Source: Allomyces macrogynus ATCC 38327
Lineage: Eukaryota > Blastocladiomycota > Blastocladiomycetes > Blastocladiales > Blastocladiaceae
Direction of reading: 5' to 3'
Length of the DNA: 36,835 nucleotides
Assembly (NCBI GenBank): GCA_000151295.1
Contig: GG745334.1
Coordinates: 476,963 to 513,797 of the forward strand
The translations under genes and the position numbers were made by a program. The notes below the pieces were generated by a model. That model searched no databases and was not told the DNA's origin. It worked only from the letters and a program-made list of their open reading frames with translations. Below, in pieces: positions 1 to 10,444 of the stretch (position 1 is its first letter; each line of letters begins with the position of its first letter).

Positions 1-1399
1 ACGTCGCCTCGAGTTCCGTCGCCTGCTGCTGCAGCATCGCCTGCGTCTGCGCGGCCACTGCGCCTCGTGTTTGGTGCAGGTCCGTCGTGGCCTTGGCGGA
101 CACGGCTTCGACACTGCGGTTGGCCTCGTCGACGAGCGCGGCCTCGCGCGCGGCAAACTGCGTGCGCAAGTGGGCCTCGTGCTTTTCGAGCGACGCGGCG
201 AATTCGGCCGCCTGCTGCTCCAAGAGCGCCCGCGGCCAGCACGTTCTGCTCGTCAGTGAGCGCGTCGAGCTGTGTGGTGATCACGTCCAGGTCCTGCTCG
301 GCCGACCGCAGCACGTCCTTGATCTTGTTGACCCGACGGGCGCACCTCGGGTGCCGTCTGCGCGAGCGCCGAGAAGATGGCGTTGAGCCGGTTCAGCGAG
401 TGCTGCAGCGAATCAATCGCCTTGGACCGACCGAGCGGGCGCTTGGCCGGGTCCGCGGGAGCAGCGGGGGTATCCGTCTCGGCGCGCGCAACGGCCGCGT
501 CGATTTCGGCGGACAGCGACCGCGGGGCGGGAGCAGCAGCAGAGACAGCTACAACGGGGACAACGGCCACGGCGGGCGTCGGTGCCGGTGCGGCGATGGC
601 CTCTGCGGCAGCGGGGACGGGCGCCGGCTTGGGCGCGCGACTCGAGGACCGTTTCGCGGGCTTGGGGGACGGCGACGGCGAGACCGACTCCTCCGCGACG
701 TGCCACATCTCCTTCTTGGCTTCCTTGACCACATCTTCGGCCATGTGCTCGACTTCCTCGACGATATGCTCGGCCTCCTCAACCATATGCTCGACCATAT
801 GCTCTGCTTCCTCAACCATGTGCTCGACGACATGCTCGGCCTCCTCGACCATGTGGCTCACGGTCGATTCCACGACTTGCGTCTCGTAGGCGAGCCAGTC
901 CCAGGGCAGGAACGGCACCGACTGCTTGAGCGAGCCGCGGAACGTGTCATCGTGTGCGGCATGGTAGATGGTGCCGGTCACGCCAATCGCGGCCAGGAAC
1001 AGGCCCGAGTAGAGCACGCGCTTCACGGGCGAGATGAGCGGCTTGTCGTCGTCGACATCGGGCTCCTCGTCGGGCTTGGCGATTTTCGGGGTCGCGGCAG
1101 CAGCGGGTGCGGGAGGGGCGGCAGACGCGGGTGTTGCGGCGTCCTGCGCGGCGGGCTTGGCCGCATCGTCGGTGGACGGGGTCGTGGCGAGGGCACGCAC
1201 GCCGCGGAGCACCTAAATGGGACAAATGGGTCGCGCGCGCGCGGCAACGAGAGCATCGCGCGATCCGGACATTTGGTTGGTATCTTGTCCACCCGAAAAT
1301 CGCTTGGAGCATGGCGATGGAGTGAGGTTGGCGACATACGGGGCGCGCGTGGGCGGCAGCGGGGCGCAGGGCCCTGCTGGTCAATCGCAGAAGGGTCAT
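1..1399 (-). CDS. MIC60: MICOS subunit MIC60 (mitofilin), 3' end beyond window
   Basis: MIC60 is the inner-membrane core subunit of MICOS and shapes cristae junctions. Exon 1 (1399-1340) starts MTLLRLTSRALR, a basic mitochondrial presequence. An intron (1339-1213, GTATGT...TTTAG) joins it in phase to VLRGVRALATTPS. A single membrane segment follows (VLYSGLFLAAIGVTGTIY), then the family-typical block ending SVPFLPWDWLAYETQV. Next comes a run of HMVEEAEH-like helical repeats, a Ser/Pro/Ala-rich linker, and a long coiled coil with RSAEQDLDVITTQLDAL and later LLEQQAAEFAASLEKHEAHL. The C-terminal mitofilin signature lies outside the window. Two one-base frame breaks, near 333-342 and 226-238, interrupt the coiled coil. 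Both sides read as good MIC60 sequence, so I take them as consensus errors. The gene is divergent from the kinesin. The identification rests on architecture plus the membrane-proximal block. Confidence 0.78.
728..862 (-). repeat. HMVEEAEH amphipathic repeat inside MIC60
   Basis: The stretch encodes repeated variants of HMVEEAEH and VVEHMVEEAEH just after the membrane segment of MIC60. On the plus strand the DNA shows recurring words such as ctcgaccatatgctc and ctcctcaaccat. The product would be an acidic, His-rich amphipathic helix in the intermembrane space. I infer expansion by tandem duplication; its length is likely to vary between strains. Confidence 0.6.
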
Positions 1400-1494
1400 G
1401 TTGGTTCGCGACCAAGAAATGCCAGCAGTCGTCGAGCGCCGTCGAGCTGGTCGAGCGTTGGGCAGCGGTCGGCGCCGGGCGACGACTCGGCGGT

Positions 1495-1504
1495 GGAGCC
1501 AAGT
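1495..1504 (-). promoter_or_regulatory. ACTTGGCTCC motif upstream of MIC60
   Basis: An exact 10-mer on the minus strand, about 95 nt upstream of the MIC60 ATG. The same word in gene orientation lies upstream of three other genes in the window. The regulatory role is inferred from this recurrence alone. Confidence 0.4.
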
Positions 1505-1755
1505 CGGCTGCGATGGTGAAATGGCCGTTGATGATCACGCCGTGGACCCACGTGCCGGGGCAGTTCTCTTTGGCAGGGACACTTGTCTCAGGTGGCTGCT
1601 GACGTCACTTGTTCGACGTCAGGCCGCATCGCGCCGTTTGCGCGAGCGGTGCGGTCAGCTGACGATCCGGCAACTGGGGGCACCGCTTGCAGAGCTGTTC
1701 GTGGGCAGCAACAGGAGGACCCGGCCAACAGGCGAACCGCAAGTCGCAAGCACCG

Positions 1756-1797
1756 ACCGCACCGTGCCGACCACACCGTGCCGACCACACCGCGCCG
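1756..1797. repeat. Three tandem copies of a 14-bp unit
   Basis: Three head-to-tail copies of a 14-bp unit with consensus ACCACACCGTGCCG; the first copy has G for A at unit position 4 and the third has C for T at position 10. It lies in the MIC60/kinesin spacer. It may be a cluster of binding sites or a simple slippage repeat. Confidence 0.75.
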
Positions 1798-1838
1798 ACC
1801 GCTCCTCTCCTTCGCGGATCCCCGACTTGCCGCCGCGC

Positions 1839-1848
1839 ACTTGGCTCC
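1839..1848 (+). promoter_or_regulatory. ACTTGGCTCC motif upstream of kinesin
   Basis: An exact 10-mer about 285 nt upstream of the kinesin ATG and in the same orientation. It is the second of four copies. Confidence 0.4.
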
Positions 1849-2131
1849 TGCTCCTGCTCCGCTCCGCTCCCCTTGCGTTTGATCCGGCCACGACCGCCGC
1901 CGTACCCGCTCCGCTTGCGCGGCCTCCGCGCCCGGGCCCTGACCGTTCCAGCGCCGCCCACCCCGCACCGACTTTGACCAAATCCAAGCCGATCTGGACC
2001 CGCACCGCGGCCAAGCACCCAGTCTCCCAGTCTACCCGCGGCCCGGCCTGCCCAACTCGACACTCGACACTCAGCCCCGCCCCTTTTTGCTCGATCGCGC
2101 CCCTCGCGCGGGCACCGACCACACCACGACC

Positions 2132-5100
2132 ATGAGCAGCGCACCCACGACCTCGTCGGTCCAGGCCGCCGTGCGCGTGCGCCCGCTCAACACGCGCGAG
2201 GTGCGCGCGAATGCATCCGAGTGCATTTCGCTGATTCCGGGCACCGCGCAAGTCGTCTTGGGCGCCGACCGCGCCTTCACGTTCGACCACGTCTTTGGCG
2301 CCGACGCCGCGCAGCGGTCCGTCTACGACAAGGCCGTGGCCCCGCTCACGGCCAAGTTCTTGCAAGGGTTCCATGCGACAATTCTTGCCTACGGCCAGGT
2401 GCGTCTTGAATGGTGGTGTTCTGTGCTCGCTGGTTGGGGGCGTGGTGGTGGTCATGGTGGCCGCGATTTGGTGGGCGCACCACCGCCTGCGCCGCGCTGC
2501 GCACAGACGGTGGGCCGAGCGTCGTCCGAGCGAGGCCGTGGCCCTCGCCGTGCCGTGCCACGGGTGGTGGTCACGGATCGGTCCTTTCTGTCAGCTTTTA
2601 CGCGTGGTTGTACTGCCTGGTGTGCTGGCGCTGCGTGTGTGCGCGTTGCTGCCGCCCGCTAGGTCATGACGCGCCCCATGATCATTTTGTATCCCTGTCG
2701 ACGCGAACATTTCATGGCCCGCCGCGCTTCCGCGTTCTGCGCTAACTTGCATCGCCCCGCATCGCTCAACAGACCGGGTCGGGCAAGACCTTCTCCATGG
2801 GCACCGCGCTCGACGGCAATATCCACACCGAGCACCAAGGCATTGTCCCGCGCGCCGTGCGCGCCATCTTTGCCGACCTGCCGCGGCTCTATCCGCCACC
2901 CGCCGTGTTTACCGTGACGGTCTCGTTTCTCGAGCTCTACAACGAAGAAGTCGTCGATTTGCTCAACCCGCCAGCGCACCGCGACGCGAACCCGTTGCCG
3001 TTTGCTGCGAGCTCGGGTCGCGCGCGTACGGACTCGGTGCGGATCCGCGAGGAGAATGGCGTGATTGTCTGGGCAGGCGCGCGCGAGGAGGAGTGCAAGA
3101 CGCCCGACGAGGTGCTGTCGTACGTGACTTTTCTCTCGTGCCGATCTCGTTGTGATCCTGACCCATTCTTCTCGATTTGCAGGTTTCTCGCCAAGGGCTC
3201 GCTCAACCGCACCGTCGGGTCGACCGACATGAACATGGTCTCGTCGCGGTCGCACGCCATCTTTTCCGTGACTTTACGCCTGACCAAGGTCGGCGCCGAC
3301 GGGATTGCCGAACGCATCGCATGCAAGTTCCACTTCGTCGACCTCGCGGGGTCCGAACGACTCAAAAAGACGCACGCCGCGGGCACGCGCGCCAAGGAGG
3401 GCATTTCCATCAACGCCGGCCTGCTGGCACTCGGCAACGTGATCAGTGCCCTCGGCGACGAAACGCGGCTTGAGCGCGGAACCGTTGTGCACGTGCCGTA
3501 CCGCGACTCGAAACTGACGCGCCTTCTGCAAGATTCGCTCGGCGGCAACGCGCAGACTTTGATGCTCGCGTGCGTGTCCCCCGCCGACTCGAACTTCCAA
3601 GAGACGCTAAACACGCTCAAGTATGCGAACCGCGCACGCAATATCAAGAACAAGGTCGCGATCAATGCGCAGGTCGCGGGCGCGTCGCCCATGGAAGTGC
3701 AACAGCTGCGCGCGCAGATTGCGAAATTGAAGGTGGAACTTGCGACCGTGCGCGACCAGTACGGTCTGTTTGGCGCCGTGCCGACACCGTCGACACCGAC
3801 GGCGACGGCGGACCCGGCATTGTGCGCAAAGGTCTCGATGCTCGAGGCCGTCAAGCAGCAGCTCGAGGCGCGCGTGCACCAGCTGCAAAAGCGGATTCGG
3901 TCGCTCGAGCAGGGACTCACGCGCGCACAGGCCGAGCGCGATACGTTGTTGCTTGAGCAGCACGAGACGGGCATCCGGCATCGCGCGAGCCTGGGTGATG
4001 TGCATGCACCGACTGCGGCCGACGGGCCCGCGCGCAGTATCCCAGAACCGAACCCGCTGGTCCTCGAGTACCTGACCAAGATCACACACTTGCAGCACGA
4101 CCTGCACGAGCGTGAGGTGGAGCTGACGGCGCTCAAGCACCAGGCAGCTGCCGTTTCATCGGCCATGGCCGCGACCAACGCTTCTGCGGTCGCGGGAGGG
4201 GGCAGTGTGCCGGCAAGCCCCGCGCGGTTCCGGTTCTCGATTGCCGGGTCGACCGATTCGGCCGGGTGGGAGACCGAGTCGGACGACGTGCACGAGGACG
4301 ACGACGACGACGACGACGCGTTGCACCCGGACCTGGACGGTGACGGCGGGGAGAACCTGATGGAAATGACGCTCGAGCGCGCGCGGTCCGCGGTGCGCAA
4401 GGATATGGCCAAGTGGACGGCGCGGAATAAGCGGCAGGCGGCCGATACGTGGGGTGGCGACGAGAGCGTCGACGCGCATCTGCTTTGACGAGTCGCTGTT
4501 CCCGACGTTTCGACGATCTCAAGCCGCACCACGACGACGACGAGGACGAGGAGAGTGATGGCGAGGAAGGGGACACCGCGGCCAAGGCCTACGACGAGCA
4601 TGCAAAGGACCCGGATCAGGCGCTCGTCGACCTGTCGCGCGAGTTTGATTCGCCGCTCGGGATCGAGACGATGCACGTGCCCGCGTGGACGGATACGCCC
4701 GGCGCGCCCTTGTCGGCATCCGCACCTGCACCAACATCATCGTCGTCGTCGTTGTCGCGGGCGCCGCGCGCGCCCAGCAGCACCAACGGGTCGGAGAGCG
4801 CAACCGCGTGGTCCGACGCGCCGAGCAGCTTGGCCACGTCAGTGCAGCCGGCAAAGTCACTCTACCAGGCGCTGCACAAGATCCAAGCCAACATTTCGGT
4901 GCACGAGGACCTGATGGTGGAGCTTGACAAGACGCGACGGTCCTACCTCGCGCTGAAATCCGAGTACGACGAGCAGCTGCGCAACGCGCAGGCGCAATTG
5001 GCTGCGCTTGAGGCCGAGCGCGACGCGGCGCTCGCGCAGATTGCGGCCACGGAGCGCGACAAGGAGCGCGAAGTGCGCGCCAAGTACGAGACCAAGGTCA

Positions 5101-7382
5101 AGCAGCTCAGCAGTGATTTGAACGCGCTGAAAAAGGCTCAGCGCGATGCGGCACGGCTCGTGAACCAGGCCAAGCAGTCCGAGTTTGTCGTGCGCCGGAT
5201 GAAGGCGAGCGTCGATGCGCTCAAGTCCGAGCGGCAGCGGCTGTTGCAGAAGATGCGCGAGGAGCAGGGCAAGGCGCGCGAGCAGGTGCAGGCGACCGAG
5301 CGCGAGCTGCAAAAGATGCGCCGCAAGGAACGGCTCGCCGTCGAGTCGGCCAAGAAGTGGGAGCGCAACTTCGAGCTGCAGAAGATCTTGCTCAAGCGGC
5401 GCAACGACGAGATTCTCGCGACGCAGCGCAAGCTCAAGGACATGTCGGCCAAGCTCAAGCGGCCAAGCGGTTCTCACGGCGGCGCGCCAATGTACCGCCG
5501 CCCGGCGTCGGTTATGAGTGGGAGTACCGGGTACGGCCACGCCCGGCGGCTGTCGGCGGCTTCGTCCGTCTCTTCGCTGCACGACCAGCTCGACGACCCG
5601 ATGTTCGAGATGCGCAAGTTCCAGCTCGCCAAGGACATGGAGGCCGTGGTCTTGTCGCTGCAGCGTGCACAGCAGCTCAACACGCTGCACGCCAAGCGCA
5701 CACGGCTGTACGGCGACCGCGCCGAACTCATGGACGAGCGCGAGCGCATGGTGCGCGCTTCTGTCGATGCCGCGGGCGGGATTGAACCGGACCATGTTAC
5801 GCCCTACTACATTGACGAGCGGCTCGAGCTGATCGACGCCGAGATTGCCTACCTCGATGACCGGATCCGGCTCACGCAGGCCGAAATCAACCAGGACGAT
5901 TACGATGCCGATGCAGCCGAGCCGATTGATTCGAGTCGCGGGCGGCCGTCCGACTCATCGCCGTACGAACGGCTGTGTCATTTGCTCTATGCGCTTCCAC
6001 GCAACGAGACGCTGCCCCTTCTGCACCAGACGGTTGACGAACTGATTGAGACGCGCGCGGCCGCACGGAACCAGGCCGTTGAAGTGCGCGACCTCGAGCA
6101 ACAGAACGCCGAGCTGCGCAAGAACTTGTTGCTCATGCGGTCGGCGGCGCTGCAAACGGCCGTCGAGTATGAGAAGCGGCTCAAGCTCCGCGACATGAAC
6201 CAGTTCTTCGCCGCGCAGGAGGGACCATCGGCGTCTGCTGGTGGATTCGAGCACTCAGCTGCTTCCAGTGAGGTCGGCGAGCTGGACATTGAGGCCGACT
6301 GCGCCGCGACGCAAGCTGCCGTGGAACGATTGATGCAGTTTTCCGTGTTCTCCAGTCCCGTCATGGCACCGGCTGCGTCGCGGCCCACGACGGCGGTCCG
6401 TGCCGACTCCCGCCCGCGGCACGTTTCGTCGCTCTCGTCCGTCTCGTCGGCGTCGCTGTCGCGCCCCGGTTCACCGCAGCTCACGCTGAGCATCGGGTCG
6501 CGGTCGTACGACGATGACCTGTCGTCCTCCTCCTCGTCGTCAGCATCGATGTCGTCGCCCGTCGTAGGGTCGCCGCTGCGCTCTGAGTTTGGCGCTGGCA
6601 CCTACCGTGCACCGCGGCCGGCGCCGCTGCGTGCCCCCGCAGTCGCAGACCGTCGCGGGTCGGATTCGTCGTTGGCTCCCGCGCCCTCAGGTGTCCGCCG
6701 CGCTTCAAGCCACGGCAGCATTCCGCCCGCGGCACCGTTCGATCCGCAGGTCGACCATGGGCTCACGCGCGCACGTCGGCTGTCGCAGAATGCGCCCATG
6801 TCGCGTGCAAGCACGCCCGTGCCCGTGTCCCCGCGCGACGCCGTGTTCCGCCGTTCGACGATTCTCCCGGCGGCGCCGGCATCGCCGCACACGCCCGTGC
6901 GGCGCACGAGCCACGGGTCGCTCTCGACCGCTGCGGCCGCGGGTGGCGGTGTGGGCGGCGCGAGTCCTGCTGGTTCGCGTCGCTCGTCGATTTCGTCGCT
7001 GCATTCACCGACCTCGTCTGTGTTTGAGCGGCTGGCGAGCACGCCCACGGCCGCGACCCTCGCCAAGGCGCACGACCCGATCTCGCCGACCAGCCGCCCG
7101 GGTACGCCCGGACTCGGCGCGCGGCGTGGGTCCGGGCGGCACCTGACCCCGCTCGTCACGTCGCGCCCCGCCACGCCCATGATGACGCTCGGCCACGATC
7201 CGTGGGGCGGTGACGCGCCGCGGTCGCCGACGCCTCGCGCACGGCTCGATGCACCCAGGCCACACCTCCCGACTCCGCCCACGTCGCGCACCATGTCGCC
7301 CACTCCGGCACGGACGCACGTGCCGGCGTACTCTGCGGCGCACCCGGCGCCGACGATGTTGAGCGAGAGCGATATGTGGTAG
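2132..7382 (+). CDS. Kinesin-4 family motor (KIF4/KIF21-like)
   Basis: A plus-end microtubule motor of roughly 1,590 residues. Exon 1 (2132-2398) ends at AYGQ; a 374-nt intron (GTGCGT...CAACAG) joins it to TGSGKT, giving the P-loop GQTGSGKT at residues 88-95. A second intron (3120-3182, GTACGT, 63 nt) leaves the frame open. Switch I is SSRSHAIF and switch II is VDLAGSER. The motor ends with HVPYRDSKLTRLLQDSLGG and LKYANRARNIKNK; the NK that follows is typical of kinesin-4. A coiled coil (QRLLQKMREEQGKAREQ and later LKRRNDEILATQRKLK) has the KIF4/KIF21 neck pattern. The tail is long, disordered and Ser/Pro/Arg-rich; I see no Cys-rich chromokinesin motif and no WD40 repeats. Two extra bases, near 4486 and 4517, break the frame: removing one at each restores HLFDESLFPTFDDLKPH. 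I regard these as consensus errors inside one gene. Confidence 0.9.
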
Positions 7383-8126
7383 ACCCTCTACCCCACAACT
7401 TTTTCGCACCATCGTTTTTGTGTCGTGTTGCGCGGTGACGATGCCCGCGCTCCACCCCCTCGACTCTTCGCATTTTTGCTCCCTGATATAATGCCACCTT
7501 TGTCGTCGCTGTCGTAGCTACCGCCCGCTTGTTACTGTTGCTCTGCAGATTTTGCTGTAATACACCCTGATTCCGGATCTGTTTTTAGTTAGTCCAGTGA
7601 GAGCGGCGAGCGGTAGTGTTGGGTGCTTACGCTCACGGAGAGGCAAAAAATATAGACAGGGCTCTTTGAACCGCCGCTTCCACTCGAAGAGCCTGCTCGC
7701 TATTTGCTGAGCAGCGCTCAGAGTTCTCTGTCAGCAACTGGAGCTAAGATGAAGTGATCACTACGCAGCCTGCGTTTGCTCGCTTTCTCTTGACGGGCGA
7801 GGGTGGGTTCTATCCGCTTTGCACGCTTTGCGGTGGTCGATTGCCACCTCCTTGCCGCTGACGACCACAGTATGTATGGGGGAATGTGGGGCTCTATCGA
7901 AGCCCATTGCAAAGCCGGCCTCGTCCGATGCGTCGACAAGCGGTCCATCGCACGACCGGTTCGCCGGCCAGAAACAAGGCGAGGGGTGGACGCGACAAGC
8001 CTATCGAAGAGAAGAAATGTACAGATGACGCGAGGTCGCAAAACCCGACCAGCCTTGGCGAGAACACACCAACACACAACCGAAACACAAATCAACACGA
8101 CATGACACCGGTACCCATCAGACGCT
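7383..8126. other. Intergenic, between convergent kinesin and TSR2
   Basis: About 740 nt holding the 3' ends of two convergent genes. It is less GC-rich than the coding DNA and contains A/T-rich words such as gcaaaaaatatagac, plausible 3' UTR material. Small open frames here show no conserved motif. I found no tRNA or other RNA gene by eye. Confidence 0.5.
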
Positions 8127-8783
8127 TTACCGGCGCCGGCCCTTGCCCTTCTTGGCGACGAGCGTGAACCCATCCTCGTCGACGACCGGGCCGCGTGGCG
8201 CTTCTGGCTCAGCGGCGGCAGTTTGGTCCACGTCCATGGCGTCGTCCGTGCGGGGTTCATTCTTGATCTCCGAACCCTCGGGCTTGACTTCCGCGTCCGC
8301 GTCCTCACCAACGTCGTTCTCATCGTCCGACTCGACGGCCGTCTGCGACGGCAGCCGCGTGTTCGGGAACTGGCGGCGCAGGTTCTCGACGCGGGTAAAG
8401 TCGCCGCTGGCGCACTCCTTGCACAGCGAGAACAGCGACTTGGCTATCTGCGATTTGTCCACCAGTTATTGTCAGCCCGCGGCCGATCACAGCAACACGT
8501 GGATCCGGTCGGCGACGGTGCGCACCTCGTAGCCTGAATTGTCCTCGAGCAAGACCTTGAACTCCTCGTTCATGATATCCTCGACGACGGCGGCAATGTC
8601 GTCCACCTCGAGCTTGTGGCCGTCGGTGGTCAGGTAGTCGGCAATCGTGTCCATGAACCATTGCGCCTTGTCCTCGGACTCGTGGCCGCCCCAGCCTTGC
8701 TCGACGGCCGTGCGCAGCGCCCACCAGTTGGTGAAGAGCAAGACGACGCCGTCGTGGATGTTTTGCTGCTTGCTGCTGTCCAT
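8127..8783 (-). CDS. TSR2: Pre-rRNA processing protein TSR2
   Basis: TSR2 chaperones ribosomal protein eS26 and delivers it to pre-40S particles. Exon 1 (8783-8499, 95 codons) carries the family signature: LLFTNWWALRTAVEQGWGG with the WGG core, then DDIAAVVEDIMNEEFKVLLE and YEVRTVADRIH. An intron (8498-8448, 51 nt, GTGTTG...TCGCAG, with a CTGAC branch site) joins to IAKSLFSLCKECASGDFTRV, the usual second half of the WGG domain. The acidic tail contains ESDDENDVGEDADAE and ends DEDGFTLVAKKGKGRRR, like other TSR2 C-termini. The exons total 606 nt (201 residues), a normal size. The intron is the shortest I accept here, and its donor (GTGTTG) is weak. The gene is divergent from RPF1. Confidence 0.88.
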
Positions 8784-9058
8784 GGTTGCTGTTTGCTGAT
8801 GCTTTTGGTCCAAGTGTCTGGTCAGAAAAAATGTGCAATGATGTGGATGGCGGCGCTGCTGGGACGAGGTGCAGACCAGCAAGGCCTGACAACAGGTCAT
8901 TTGCCTGCACATGACTAGGGCGCAGCCTTCCTGCGCACGCGGTTCTCCTCATCGTACCATCCACTCCATCTGCCATCGTCGGCCAGTTTAGGAAGACCCC
9001 AAAACCACCGAAATCCATCAACGAGGCGACATCGACCGACCAGCTGCAATCCATCACC
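8784..9058. promoter_or_regulatory. Shared TSR2/RPF1 divergent promoter
   Basis: This 275-nt spacer separates the two ATGs. On the minus strand CGATGAG (8954-8948) matches the core of the PAC element of yeast ribosome-biogenesis promoters. CAGAAAAAATG at 8823-8833 loosely resembles the A-rich RRPE element. Both are short, so their function is inferred. Confidence 0.45.
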
Positions 9059-10207
9059 ATGAAGAACCCGTCCGAAATCCGGAACAAACACAAGCGCGAG
9101 GAGATTTACCAGAAACTCAAGGCCGAAAAGTCGCGCAAGCAGATCGAGGAGCGCAAGCGCCGGAAAAAAGCTGGAGGAGGAGAACCCGGAACTGCGCGAG
9201 GTCCGCATCGCTTCTCGTCGGTTTGTGCGATGGAACCAGACGGGACCCTGACACATCGCCCATCGCCATCCGTCACGACAACAGGAGCGGTTGAAGAACA
9301 ATGTGCCGAAAACCATCGACAACACCAAGGAGTACCAGGAGGCAATTGTCGAGGACGACGAGGAGGTGTTTGCCGACGAGGATTCGGACGAGTTTGCGTC
9401 GTTTTTCACCGGGGGCCAACCGCCCAAGATTTGCGTAACGACGAGCATGCGGCCAAGTGCAGTACGTGTTCGCCGATGCATTGGAATCTTCGTTACCGCT
9501 CAAGGCCACCGCCAATTGACGCGAATCGGGCGACCAGGATCTGCACATCTTTGCCAAGGAGTTTGCATCTTTGTTCCCGACGGCCGAGGTGAGGAAGCGC
9601 GGCACGTTCGATATCAAGGACATTGTCAAGTTTTGCACCAACCGCGAGTTTACCGACCTGGTCATCATTCACGAGGACAAGAAGCAGGACGGACCAAGTG
9701 CGTTGTGCCCCTCGTTTGCGCACGCTCTCCTAGACTCCATCGGTGATTGGATGCTGACGCGCACTTCCCATTCGTTTAGACGCCGTCATTTTCATCCATC
9801 TGCCCGACGGCCCGACTGCCTACTTCAAGCTCTCGAACGTGCGGCTCTCCAAGGAGATCCAGGGCCACGGGCGCGCGACACCGCACCTGCCCGAAGTCAT
9901 CTTGAACAACTTCAACACGCGGCTTGGGCACACGATCGGTCGGTTCTTTGCGTCCATGTTCCCGCCCGTACCTGAGTTTATGGGCCGGCAAGTCGTCACG
10001 TTCCACAACCAGCGCGATTTCATCTTTGTGCGGCGGCACCGGTACATGTTTGAGAACAAGGAAAAGGTGGAGCTGCAAGAACTCGGGCCGCAGTTTACGC
10101 TCAAGCTCAAGTGGCTGCAGCGTGGCACGTTCGACACGCGGTTTGGCGACTACGAGTTTTCGTTTTCGCAGAAGATGGAGACGAGTCGCCGCAAGTTCTT
10201 CTTGTAG
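9059..10207 (+). CDS. RPF1: Ribosome production factor 1 (Brix domain)
   Basis: RPF1 is a nucleolar Brix protein needed for 27S pre-rRNA processing and 60S assembly. Four exons: 9059-9200, 9285-9461, 9538-9697 and 9780-10207. Donors at 9462 (GTACGT) and 9698 (GTGCGT) are strong; the first (GTCCGC at 9201) is weaker. The N-terminus is basic and helical ([20 protein letters not shown]), then [26 protein letters not shown] and [17 protein letters not shown]. The Brix core includes [56 protein letters not shown] and [20 protein letters not shown]. It ends [10 protein letters not shown], the classic C-terminus. One extra A in the A-run near 9166-9171 breaks the frame before [11 protein letters not shown]; removing it makes exon 1 141 nt and the CDS 906 nt (301 residues). 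This is best read as a homopolymer error. Confidence 0.95.
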
Positions 10208-10444
10208 GCGAGCGGTCGTGCATATACAATATTTTATACTCTTGCGTGCCTCGTTGGCTGGTTGGATGGTTCTTGCAAGAGCGCAACTAGAGGATTTGTG
10301 AGCCGTAGATTTGCAGTGCTCAGATCGATCCAGTTTTGTGAGCAGTCGTGTCGCTCAAAGCGGTCGCTGATCAGACAAGCCAGCTTTTTGATGCTTTCCA
10401 CTTCCTCACCATCGTCGACAACAATCCATTCACAATAAATCACC

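Larger units (their letters stand above)
1400..2131. promoter_or_regulatory. Divergent promoter region, MIC60 / kinesin
   Basis: This spacer of about 730 nt separates two divergent starts. Open frames on both strands have no recognisable motifs and look like GC-bias shadows. It holds two copies of the 10-mer ACTTGGCTCC, one facing each gene (minus strand 1504-1495, plus strand 1839-1848), a CACGTG at 1549-1554 and a 14-bp tandem repeat at 1756-1797. I see no clear TATA box. Confidence 0.5.

Noticed and set aside
318..350. A 22-nt GT-AG 'intron' in MIC60 and a 29-nt one in the secreted gene
   Set aside because: Too short for splicing; short GT-AG pairs that restore frame are common by chance, so one-base errors are preferred.
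2937..4676. 579-residue open frame antisense to the kinesin motor
   Set aside because: Ser/Arg/Thr-rich with no motif; it mirrors strongly GC-ending codons of the kinesin, whose motor motifs are unambiguous.
4857..5795. 312-residue antisense open frame rich in Leu, His and Arg
   Set aside because: It is the complement of the kinesin coiled coil; the composition is an artefact.
7383..8126. tRNA or small RNA gene between kinesin and TSR2
   Set aside because: No cloverleaf with A and B boxes could be drawn by eye; a covariance-model scan would be decisive.
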